Shown here: positions 45,973 through 56,099 of the stretch, one piece after another
Numbering within the stretch: the first letter of the stretch is position 1
Layout: each line of letters begins with the position of its first letter
Assembly (NCBI GenBank): GCA_951230915.1
Contig: OX579636.1
Span: 5,595,001 to 5,659,000, forward strand
Length of the DNA stretch: 64,000 nt
Direction: 5' to 3'
From: Antitrichia curtipendula
Taxonomy: Eukaryota > Streptophyta > Bryopsida > Hypnales > Leucodontaceae
Position numbers and translations under genes: made by a program
The notes under the pieces: generated by a model
Told to the model about the DNA's origin: nothing
The model's input: only the letters and a program-made list of their open reading frames with translations
The model's database searches: none

Positions 45973-46401
45973 ATGCCGAAGAGACGAAAACGACAAGCTT
46001 TGTATTTTATAGACCAACATCGTTTGAAGAAGTCTCGGATTATGAGGGAGTTGCGATCACATTGTCGGATAGCTGATGTAGGAGAGACAGTTAGAGTCCT
46101 TCAATTTGGTAGCGGAGAACCATTAGATAGCGAACTGCAGGGTCTTCCTTCAGCTAGCCTTACAGAAATTACAGAGGAGATAATGGGGGCAGAACTTCCA
46201 GAGAAATCCTCCCTAGCTAGCAGCGAAAGTGGAAGTTCTCCTGATGAGTGTGCCGAGGATCGTGGCAAGCGATCGAGTAGAAAGGGCACTAGAAAGCAAG
46301 GTAATGTGACGATTAAGTATTTGGTTGGTCTCCTCTCATCATTGTTGGTGATTTTCAAGGTGTTATCACAAGTATCTTCTGCAAACGCATTGCAAGCGTG
46401 A
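45973..46401 (+). CDS. Unrecognised basic protein or first exon
   Basis: An ATG at 45973 opens 142 codons. The start is strongly basic (MPKRRKRQ, nuclear-signal-like), the middle is Ser/Glu-rich, and a second basic patch (RGKRSSRKGTRKQ) follows. A GT donor at 46299 (CAAG/GTAATG) directly after that patch suggests the remaining hydrophobic tail (KYLVGLLSSLLVIFKV) is intron read-through rather than a membrane anchor. No family recognised. It is divergent from 44231-45214, about 580 bases away, so the two may share a promoter. Confidence 0.4.
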   Translation: MPKRRKRQALYFIDQHRLKKSRIMRELRSHCRIADVGETVRVLQFGSGEPLDSELQGLPSASLTEITEEIMGAELPEKSSLASSESGSSPDECAEDRGKRSSRKGTRKQGNVTIKYLVGLLSSLLVIFKVLSQVSSANALQA

Positions 46402-47075
46402 GTTGCTAGAGGTTTTACCACTTCGGGAAGACAACCCGCGTCATATTTGAAGTAGTAAGGACATTTAGCGATATTCGACAGCTTCGTAGGATCTCAAACG
46501 CTAAAGATGGTTGCTGGAGAAGTAACTTCTAATTCGAAATGCTAGTAGAGGTGAGTCCGAGAGAGTGATCTATGACACTGGAAGTTTCAAGAGTTGAGTA
46601 ATTAGTGGGATTGTGAATTAAGTTGAGTTGAGTTTTGAGTCTATCGAGAGACGTTGGAGTTTATTCTAGAGTTCGCCAATCCTGGTCTTATTGGCCCGTA
46701 TGCAGCTACCAAAAAGGCAAGAATGTTATTCGCGAGGCTTCATAAACGATTGAGCATAGACACGCACGAAAAATTGAATTAATTCGTGATAAGTACGCTT
46801 TCAGTGAAAATCTCGTCAAGGAAAGAAAGAGCAAAAACTAGTGGGATTAAATTTTTTATTTGTTGTCTAGAGTGACTTCACATGGCGGGTTCCCTTGGAA
46901 GCATCACCGTTTATGAAAGTTTTCGTATCTGTCCAGGAGCCACGTTCTGAGCAAGGCATCAGGGTTTTGTTTAGCGGCAGGTTTAAGTAATCGGGCCAGG
47001 GTATGAAATTCTCGGACGGCGTTGACGATTGGGTTCGGGATTCTCTGTGGCGACACTTGCTAGGGTTTTCGATAC
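46402..47075. other. Downstream flank, no gene supported
   Basis: The plus-strand gene starting at 45973 may continue here in further exons, but none could be identified with confidence. Confidence 0.3.
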
Positions 47076-47655
47076 TCATTAGCTCTCGGTCCGGTACTTG
47101 TTATTGCATGGACACTCGCCAGGGTTTCGGTACTCTTCTTTGTTGTCAATCCAGTACTTGTTATTGCATGAAAACTCGCTAGGGTCTCGGTACTCTTTAG
47201 CTCTTGGATGTCGCACATGTTAATGCTTGGACACACGCCAGGGATCGGTATTCTTTAGCTCTCAAGTATGGTACTTGTTCATGCTTGGATCACCAGTAGG
47301 GTTTCGGTACTCTTTTGCTCTCGGATCCGGTACTGTTAATGCTTGGATACACACCAGGGTCTCAGAACTCTTTAGCTCTCGGATCTCGCACATGTTAATG
47401 CTTGGACACATGCCAGGGATTGGTACTCTTTAGCTCTCAGATCCGGTACTTGTTCATGCTTGGACACACGCCAAGGTCTCGGTACTCTTTTGCTCTCGGA
47501 TCCGGTACTTGTTTATGCTTGGACACACGCCAGGGATAGGTACTCTTTTGCTCTCGGATCCGGTACTTGTTTATGCTTGGACACACGCCAGGGATAGGTA
47601 CTCCCTTGCTCTCAGATCGGGTACTTGTTAACGCTTGGATACTCGCCAGGAAGCT
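47076..47655. repeat. Minisatellite, about 58-59-bp unit, about 10 copies
   Basis: Head-to-tail copies of a unit containing GCTTGGACACACGCCAGGG, then GGTACTCTTTAGCTCTCGG, then ATCCGGTACTTGTT. The GGACACACGCCAGG word recurs every 57-60 bases from about 47105 to 47632, and copies differ by a few substitutions. It opens short repeat-encoded frames on both strands that I do not consider genes. Confidence 0.92.
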
Positions 47656-47989
47656 CACCAGATTCTGGTACTTCCCAACATCCCGATTTGGCGATTTGGG
47701 ATTATTGTAAGAGACTTAGGTTTCTCCATTTTGTGTTTAGGATGCTTGCGAGAGTTTCGTCCGATTTGCTAGAAATTCATTTTCGGGATTTCCTTCTTCA
47801 TTCGCAAGTCTTAGGTTTTAGTGAAGGAGTCAACCAAGGCAATAAATTTGGCTCGTTTCATACTATTCAGTCATGTCTAAAGTAACGATTCTTTATTTTA
47901 TTAATTACCTTGCTGTCCGTTCCACCAATCAGTTTCATGAATTCATTGAGGCCTCACCAGAATGTTGGATTCTAGCAGGTTCTGCCAAG
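47656..47989. other. Flank of the minisatellite
   Basis: It probably contains the 5' leader of the gene starting at about 47990; no other feature. Confidence 0.3.
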
Positions 47990-48179
47990 ATGGACACTGA
48001 AGGCACAAATCCATCCCCAACCAGCACAGAGAAAGCGGAACTGGAGTGGCAGAAGAAGTGCAAAAAAGAAGAGGGAATGGACACCACAGGAGGTAGAATT
48101 CACATGCTTGGTGCATGTTTTGTAAATATTCTTAGTTTTTTAGTTCATGGTGCATTGAATGGCCTTTGTATTCAAGAAA

Positions 48180-48460
48180 AAAGCACCCTCTTGGAGAGGG
48201 TGTATTTTTTAAATGAAGCCCTCCCTGGAGGCGGTGCCGATGTTGGCACCGCCTCTAGGGAGGGCTTCATAAAATCGAAGCACCTCTTTGGAGGCAGTGC
48301 TGATGTCAACACCCTTTCCATGGGGGTGCTTTGTGAAACAGAAGCACACCCTTGGAGGTAGTGCCGACATTGGCACCGCCTCCAAGGGGGTACTTCGTTT
48401 TGTTGAAGCACCTCCATGGAGAGGGTGCCGACATCAACAGTCCACTAATGGGGGCTTCAC
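48180..48460. repeat. Tandem array of palindromic hairpins
   Basis: Four to five units of about 60 bases, each itself a palindrome of the form GAAGC(C/A)C..CC..GGAGGC(G/A)GTGCCGA followed by its inverse. The first full unit (48216-48268) has 26-base arms with about one mismatch around GATGTT. Later units at about 48278, 48341 and 48402 are more diverged. The array lies in an inferred intron of the methyltransferase-like gene. Confidence 0.85.
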
Positions 48461-49651
48461 AATGCGAACACTACTCAAATTCACTATATTTCTGCCTTCG
48501 TGCAGCACAATCGGCGAACATGACCGATCCTAGAAGGGAGTCGGTAAGAGATAGGCTGCAATCCTCGTCGCAGCCAGAAATTCACGAGTCGGGTGCAAAT
48601 CTTTAACCAGGTTCTATCAGGTTATGTTGTTTCTTCTCCTTTGGCTAACGGTAACTATTTTGCAGAGGAAGTGGATGACGAGGATGTTTAGACCTCCCAA
48701 CACACTGATGAAGCAGAAAAAGCGTCAATGGAGATGACCGCCAAGGAGCTTGGGAGGGAAATGGACAAGATGGTCGTTTGGGAGTTGGTGAATACGAACG
48801 TTGTAATGGACAGACTGCGGTTCACGCCAAGGGAGAAATCTAAGCTCAACATCCCGCTTTGTCGAATGAAAGCTCTAGCTGCTGTTCGCCCGTACCTGAA
48901 GAATGACGTGATGGCATTGGGTGCACATTTTGTAAGTACATGATACATGGATGGGCATGGTGTTTTCTATGTCGCCTTGCAGGCCAAAAAGGCAAAACGC
49001 TGGACGTGACAGACAAGGATTTGGCCAGTTGGAGTCCTTTATGGGTTGTGGCAAACAAGAATTTCGAGATGGAGCTTCAGAAGGAAGACGCCTGGAAGCA
49101 ATTCTCGGGGAAGATGTTCTTTGTCTGGGACGGCAACCATCGGCTCGCGGCCTGGCTGCCAATAATTAACAGAGACCATGGAGACGACTCGTCATGGCAT
49201 TATGCGGTTGAATCAATTGTTCTGGAGGTGGAAGGCCAGATTGGGTCACTCCTCACCGCGTTGCACCAAGTGAACTGGTAATCCACGAGTCAGTGCCCTT
49301 TTCTCTCCCTGGTTTACTGTGAAGTATGTCTGCTCTTGTGTTCTTATTCTCAACTGCTGAAACAGAAGAAACCAGACCTGCCATGTGAAGTTAAACCTTG
49401 TACACAAACTCTACCGGCTTCAGAGTATTGTTGGCCAACCTTTGTCCTATTACGAGAATCTAGTTACCACTAAAGAGCTAGCTGACGCCAAAAAGAAGCA
49501 GAGGTCGAAGACCCGAACTTGGTACACATTGACGCTTGACGGGCTCATAAACATTCTCTATCAGGTACCGTCCAGTGTCATGCTTGATGATTTGAGATAT
49601 TATCGCTGTTTGGTGACGTCTATTGTTTGGTCTGAGAGTCTTAAAATGGAG

Positions 49652-49738
49652 TGCCGATATCGGCACCCCTCCCAGTGGTTCAATATGCTCAGCTGTCGGA
49701 GACACCACTGTAGGGGCTGCCGATGTCGGCACTCCAAA
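49652..49738. repeat. Isolated GTGCCGA palindrome in a second intron
   Basis: The outer arms GAGTGCCGATATCGGCA and TGCCGATGTCGGCACTC are inverses, and inner arms AGTGGT and ACCACT also pair. The core words are the same as in the array at 48180-48460, 1.2 kb upstream in the same gene. Confidence 0.75.
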
Positions 49739-52614
49739 TCCAGTGCACTTAATTCCATCTGCTGTGTACTTCCGCTGCAATAGTCGTATTGAGAATATCA
49801 TTGTTTTGCACCATGATTCTTATATTTCTTCAAAATTAACTCTTTCTAGCGCCTCGTCTATTGTCTTGTAGCAAGAGTTGGGTGAGGCAGTAGCTTACGC
49901 CACCAGGAGATTTAAGGAAAAGTATCCGGAGAAATAAAGTGAATGGACTACGGGGAAGCTGTACGATGTCATTGGGAAGGCCGTGGATAAAGTGAAGAAT
50001 GATATGTCATCTGATGTGAAGAAACAACTCTCCATTGCTGACCCGAGGCAAACATCACAGTTCCTGGAGCAAGTTAGGATTCATTATGAGAACCGAGAAG
50101 ACGACCCGGAGATGTCCCAAGAGAAGTTGTAGTATCTTTCAACCTCGGTCATGGACGCGGCAGTGAAAGTCAAATGGCTGGAGCGGTGGAACAAACCTGC
50201 CTTGCTTCGAGAAGCAATGAGGTTCCCAAAAAACAAGTTCCCGGATCCTGCATTTCCCGACTGGCTTCACAAGGCCACCTGGTGGGCTCAGGTACAATGT
50301 CTATATGTTTTGTTATTTCATTAACTCGATGCTGTCGTCTAAGAGTTGTCACTAATTCCCTGTTGTAGTTGGCGAGTGCGGTGCAGGAATTGTTCGATGC
50401 GACTCTTTCTGAGTTGGATGTCACAATCAATTATCAATCGTCTGGGGAAAGTCCAATTCCTCGCATTGCTGATTATGTGGAGCAAAATCGTATCCAGCTT
50501 TGGGATACAGCATTCTCCCATGTATTTGATGGCAAAGGAATTCACAAGAATCATCCTCCTGAGTTTCAGGTCGGTCTTGACAAGGCTGTCGCAAGGGTTC
50601 TCTACCGGTATTTCAAGTTCATGTTGTATGCAAGGAACACCACATCAAAGACGCCGTCGTTCTTCCCAAGCTACTTGGACAAACGTGCCGAGAATTGTAT
50701 GATATCGGATGAGATCGCGAGAAAGTGGAAGAAAGAGCACTAGGAAGTCTGTGGGTGGTATATTGACTGCCCCTTGAACAATCCTCCACACTTTGAGATT
50801 GATTTGAGGAACACGGTGCAACCCGATTTGGCTGGGTTGAAGACGGTTCACGATACACCGCGTAAAGAGGCACCTGCAAAGAAGGCAAGGGGCTCAAAGA
50901 GGAAAGCTGAGGAAGAAGCGAAGAAGAAGGCTGCCTCAAATGCTGCGGCCGCACTGGAGAGTGATGTTATGGCTTCGGGGAGTGCCAAGAAGGCTGCAGT
51001 TCCAGCCCCGGGTGAGGATACGGAAATGGAGGCGATGGAATTGGTTCTGCCCAGACCTTCGCAGCTCACTCCTAGTGGTGCTCGAAATCCGCATGTTTCT
51101 TTTTTTTTTGGCCTCATTAGCCCGCTGTCGTTTGTTACGCACAAGCTCAAAAGCGCAGTCGCCTCTCGGATATCGGCTTTGGCTTTGTTTAAATCCATTG
51201 TCTGTGTTCAGAATACCAGCCTCTCTCAGATTATGGAGGCTCTTCCAGAGGTACACATTTGCCTTGACATGATGAACAAGTTTGTTTTCAAGGTTTGTCT
51301 TTTCATTCACCACTTTTCTTTCACTAATTCCTGTGCGTTTAGAGGCAGACGGGATTGTTATGGTACTTCTATTAAGTATGAATTAACCAATTCCACCTTC
51401 TGTAATCTCCAGGTCAAGGAAAAAGATGGTGAAAAGGCTTTGAATAAGTCTTGTCCGCACAGTGGCTTTGATTTGATTCTTGGCGATATCAAAGATGGCC
51501 TCTGGGTTCCGTCCATTTCGGCAAACCCCGACGATGTCCCTGCCTGGAATGCGTACTCGGAGCAACACATTGAAAGTCTATTTGAGTTTGCGGAACACTT
51601 TCTTCACGGTGCGGGTGCAATTCTGTTGTTTGTGCCAGATGTTCCAAAGATTCAAACCGATATGCTGTCCTATGCACATGGCTACAATTTCGTTTTGCAT
51701 CAAGAGTGGTGGGGAATTAATGACCTGCCCTCTGCGTCGTTTTACAATTCAACATATAAGGTAACTATTGTTTCAAATCAATACTTGAATTCACTACATT
51801 CTACAGTTTCTCCTTGTTCTAATTCAATTTCACTGTAATGTCCATTTTCAGAGCAGAGGATTCCGGATTCAGCTCTTCATTCACCGTGCCATGGATGCTA
51901 GCGAATTCACGATTGCGACCGACCAAGCACTAGTGGAGTTCGGAATGGGAGTTGCTGAAACTGATGTGTTGTTCAATTTCACTACGGCGGTCACTCAATC
52001 CATGAATGGATCTGTTTTGTGGAGAGGCGCCCGTGAGAAGGATCTAGTTTTCCTTCAAATGTTGATCGAGGCTTTTACGATGCCGAGATCCATCATCCTG
52101 GATGCATCCGCTTCTCTTGGTGAGTAGTCTTTTCTATTGTGATGCTTCTCCTGGTAAATAGTCTTTCCTCTCATTTTTTGAGTCATTTCTAAAAATAAAT
52201 TGCTTCATCCAAATTCAGGTAACTCTATTCGAGCTTGCAAAGCTATTGGACGACACATTGTGACCCTCAAAGACAACATCGAGATCTTTCGGGCTAAATT
52301 GGAGCACTTGGACCAGGTTGAAGCTACACCTCCAATTCCACCTGAAGCTTCCGTCACTCCAGCAGAGATTGCACTGGACGTCCCTATTCGGCATATCACG
52401 GAAAAGAACAGATTTAGTAAGTACGTTTTCTACTTGATTCTAATTTGTTTCATTTTCATGTTTGTGATCAGTTCACTAACACAAACTCGTTTGTCTCAGA
52501 GTGATTTCTTTACTACATTTTCCGGACAGAGACTATTTTATGGCACCGTGGGACGCAGAAGTTGCTGTGTTGTAGGCGGCAAGATCTTCTCCGACCTCCA
52601 CGTCCACTGGTAGA

Positions 52615-53319
52615 TGTTCTGGTAGACGCGTTTGTCTTTTTATTGATGACGAGGCCAATGTTGATATGGAACCAAGACCAGTATCATCTGGCAGTTTCTC
52701 CACTTTCTCATTTTGATAATTTCATTGTCTACCGGTGTCGGGTAGAGAGGAGCACGCTTAGGAAACACACTGAGTGTTTGGCTGCAAGTTGGTGAGTGTA
52801 GATGGAGAATCTTACAACTTGTATCTTCACTTGGTCTTCAAAGTCTTCAAACTTGAATCTTCACTCGAACTCCAACCATCCTATCCTATGGTGGCTCTAT
52901 AAGGCCAAAGGTAAAGGTGTGTGATAAGAAACAAGGCCTCGGACGGGTAAAACGGGACAGCCAAACCACGAGTTGGCTGTCCAAAAGATTGGTCCTAAAC
53001 TTCAAACCCATGGTGACCAGGAAGCACCTTTCACCAGTAGGAACAACATAAAAGAACGACCATGTGGGTGATCAATCCCACTTCGTCGCCACAAACACAA
53101 AACGGGGTCATTATTGGATATACACATAACCCGCAACAATGTTTACGATGCAAAAATGAAAACAATAAGCCTCCAAATCCGGCTAGGAATAACAATGAAA
53201 ACACAACGAGCCACAAGCCACAACACATGAATCTTCAATCTTCTTGTCTTCCAATCTTCAAGTCTTCAAGGAAACCGCAAACAAACACCCATCCTATCTA
53301 TATTCTTCCCAAAATAAGA
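52615..53319. other. Intergenic, no gene supported
   Basis: Moderate-GC sequence with no recognised frame. Short paired words (AACTTGAATCTTCACT, AACTTGTATCTTCACT) at 52815 and 52849 suggest repeat origin. Confidence 0.3.
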
Positions 53320-53800
53320 AGGCAGCAGACCTTCTTTAACTTCACTACCTATAACTTCTTCAATTCTTCATCAAACTAAGAGTTTAATAGATTTTCAGAA
53401 AGCTAACAAACTCTTCTATCTTCTCTAAAAATTTCACTTGCAAGTGATTCTTCAAACTAAATCTATAGCTCTACAAACATTCAGGTTTTAAACGATAAGG
53501 GCAGCAGACCTTCTACCACTCGAAGACCCATAACTTTCTCCACATATCTCTAATTGCTTTGAGTGATGAATTTCTAGAAAGCTAAAAAAATTCACTCTAA
53601 CTCTCCAAATTTTCAAAGACAAAAGCAAAAACTACAAACTTTGGTGGCCACTCGAATCTCTGCTCCTCTTTATCGGGTGGCAGCAAACTCTCTTCCACTC
53701 ACACGCTCTTAACTTTTTGCTCTCAACTCCAAGTCACACAAGAGAGATCTCTTTGAAACGGAAATGAGAAGAGGAACAAACCCTCAAATTTTCATTTCAA
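53320..53800. repeat. Degenerate tandem repeat, about 175-180-bp unit
   Basis: Three successive segments begin at about 53321, 53502 and 53672 with GGCAGCAGACCTTCT or GGCAGCAAACTCTCT. They continue with CCCATAACTT-like and TCTAGAAAGCTAA/TTCAGAAAGCTAA words at corresponding places. Divergence is high. No coding potential. Confidence 0.6.
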
Positions 53801-54138
53801 AATAGTTTGTACATCATAAGTTGTGACTGCTCAAACTCTCGGCCTTCTCAAACCCAGCACATACAACAACTAACCACACTACATCCAAACCCTGACTAGA
53901 AAGGAGAAAGAAGATGCCTACCTAAGTCCCTAGACCCCTAAGGTAGGTGGAATCAGCCCATGCACACATCACATGGGTCTCTAAACACCCATTGGTTCAA
54001 GAAAAATCTCAAAGATAAGTTCCTATTCATCTTTCAAGGCCAAAAAACCTCAAAGATCCAAACTAGGAGGTAAACTATCTTTATTTCCCTAATTTTCAAG
54101 TTTTAACACACAAATAAAGTATAAAAAATATAATTTAA
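53801..54138. other. Intergenic, no feature
   Basis: Nothing supported here. Confidence 0.3.
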
Positions 54139-54194
54139 CTATAAAACTTCAATCAAAATGAAATAGAGGTAAAAATTGAAGTCGAAGAAGAATG

Positions 54195-54674
54195 CTATTC
54201 CATCTGCAAGAACTTGAGGATGCGCTTGATAGTATTTGCCACATAATCTGCACGTTCGGCCTTCGTTAAAGGATTCATTGGCCCTTTTAACCAATGCTGG
54301 TGGCCAGAGCTTCCTTTTATTGGCCTTAACATACAATAATAATGGTCGTCGTTCAGGCCCTCATAACTTGCTTCAAATGCCACTTCTTGGGCCGGTTCAA
54401 CACATCCGACTTAGAGTAGGATCACCAAAGCACAAGCGTTTCTCTGGAGATTACCATGCTAACGTTGCTCTACACGAGGTTTCTTTAATGGACGAGAAGG
54501 TCCAGCCTCATCTTGCAAATATATTGGCATTGGTACAGAAATTGCCGGCTGAGATGGTTGAACAAGCAATTGTGACAAGGAAAGCTCTAGTTCAACCTCT
54601 GGTTGAGACTTTGGATCTTGCGACTCCATAAAAACCCTCCAGTTCGACATTTTAGAGTCAAACTCTAAATCCAC
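54195..54674 (-). pseudogene. Broken unrecognised ORF beside a CACTA end
   Basis: From an ATG at 54672-54674, one frame reads MDLEFDSKMSNWRVFMESQD and 71 codons in all, then hits two stops about 15 codons apart. It then continues through LNDDHYYCMLRPIKGSSGHQ to 54195. Composition is protein-like throughout, with Pro/Glu-rich and then basic stretches. No family known to me. The CACTA end at 54700 lies only 26 bases upstream of the ATG, so the insertion probably separated the frame from its promoter or earlier exons. Confidence 0.4.
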
Positions 54675-54699
54675 GCATAGATTCTAAATGAACTCATAA

Positions 54700-56099
54700 C
54701 ACTACAAAAAAACCAGTGAATAAATGACTGGAGGGAATGACTCTAAAGTGACTATATGTCCGGAACAACTAAAGAATGACTTTGAATTCCATAATTGCAC
54801 CAACGCTGGGGCAGCAGCATTGGAACAGTCATTTGGCAGTCACTTTCCTGAACCGCGGACGTGGGTGCAATGAAAGTAGAGTTTCATCTACAACTTTCAG
54901 TCGTCCTTGGGAACAAGTGGAACGTCGGGAACTGAGGATCACGGTGCAACGCACGCCTTAGTCATTCGAAAGTCACTTCAAGTCACGAAAATACACTTTG
55001 CATGTCTTAAACGTGAATACAAAATGACTTCAGGGATTTGGGTGGTTCATGCTGCCCGCTCTGGCGGACTTCGGGCAGCCCAGAAAAAAATAAAGCATGG
55101 ACCTAGTCTAGGACTTCGAAGACGCGGCTTCCGGTAACTTCAATGAGACTCAGAAATGACTAGGAACTGACAAAGTGCTGAATGAATTGATTTATACTGC
55201 CACCACCGGGCCGATGAAGAGGCTGACGTGGACACCAATCATTCCGGGGCGACTAGTATGCGACTTCGACGTTTCTTCTGAGCGACTTCAAAATGACTGA
55301 CATGTAAGCGTAGTTTAGACGGTGCACGTCCAGTACATAAACCACATTCAAAATGAAGGAAGGTCCCTCATAGAGACCACCACTGGCGTATCGCCATTAT
55401 TTTGGTGGACTTCAAATGCAGGCTTCCTAACAGATTCCTAATGTTCGATATAGTTTCAAGAGTGGAAGGATATATTCCATCACGTTTCACATCATCAAAA
55501 ATGATCAAACAGCAAGCTCCTTGGTCCAAAGTCACCACAAATGTCTTGTGAAGGATCACTTGCGAGAACTTCGTCTCAACATTCGAAACTTTGGAGGCCA
55601 CTAAGGGTCAGACATGTGAGAAATTACCAAAACAAAAAAAGCAACGAATCAAACAGTAGAGAGTCTGCTCGAGTAAGGTGTCGTTTAATGAAGATAGATG
55701 GCCCAGGTGAACAGGATATTCTTCTAATTTATCCCTATAAATATTCAAGGCTTCTTCTACATTCTTGAAGGACTCAGAATAGGGTATGCTTTTTGTAAAA
55801 GGAGTGCCACATTCACTACTACAAACTACCGTCCATGATGACTTCCAACTGTCTTACAAATGACTACTACAGTCATTTTTCAGTCATCAACCAGTCTTGG
55901 CGGACCATGACTTATAGGTACTGAAATCAATGCTTAGGGTACTCATACGTTGCCTAAGTACCAATGTCCATAGAACTGGATTTTCTTCTAATTTCTCTCT
56001 GTACAAGTAGAAGGCTTCAACGACATTCTGTGTGCTAAAAGGGACGGCTAATGCTGTAATCACTTGTACATGCTTTGCAGAGGTGGCACCAAGTATGAG
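54700..56099. mobile_element. Left terminus and subterminal repeats of the large CACTA element
   Basis: CACTACAAAAAAACC begins at 54700, after flank TAA. Within the next 600 bases ATGACT/AGTCAT/GTGACT motifs occur many times (AATAAATGACTGG, GAATGACTCTAAAGTGACT, CAGTCATTTGGCAGTCAC). A second possible terminus, CACTACTACAAACTACC at 55814, is followed by its own AGTCAT cluster (55840-55890), so one element may be nested in another. The right end is not in the window. Confidence 0.7.

Larger units (their letters stand above)
47990..52614 (+). pseudogene. ParB-like plus beta-class DNA-methyltransferase-like gene, degraded
   Basis: A multi-exon plus-strand gene. Probable exons: 47990-48092, 48666-48931, 48983-49277, 49366-49564, 49872-50291, 50369-51292, 51413-51760, 51852-52119 and 52219-52414. 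Exon 3 has FFVWDGNHRLAAW, the G-N-H-R signature of ParB/sulfiredoxin-type domains. Exon 7 has FDLILGDIKDG, where methyltransferases have DLILxDPPY (motif IV). Exons 8-9 join as IILDASASLGNSIRACKAIG, like motif I (DPFxGSGTT). Order IV before I fits beta-class amino-methyltransferases. Both motifs lack key residues. Exon 6 has a Lys-rich nuclear-signal-like stretch (KKARGSKRKAEEEAKKK). In-frame stops at 48689 (TAG), 49935 (TAA), 50130 (TAG) and 50741 (TAG), plus phase clashes around exon 3, mark it as a pseudogene. The family identification is from memory and is inference. Confidence 0.6.

Noticed and set aside
47076..47655. CRISPR-like array
   Set aside because: The units are contiguous 58-59-bp tandem copies with no unique spacers, in plant nuclear DNA. 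It is a minisatellite.
47227..47658. Repeat-encoded proteins in the minisatellite
   Set aside because: Frames are open on both strands because the unit length and composition allow it; no gene signals.
48689..50743. In-frame stops in the methyltransferase-like gene explained by U-to-C RNA editing
   Set aside because: Such editing is known from organelle transcripts of some land plants, not nuclear genes. Decay is simpler, and phase clashes are also present.
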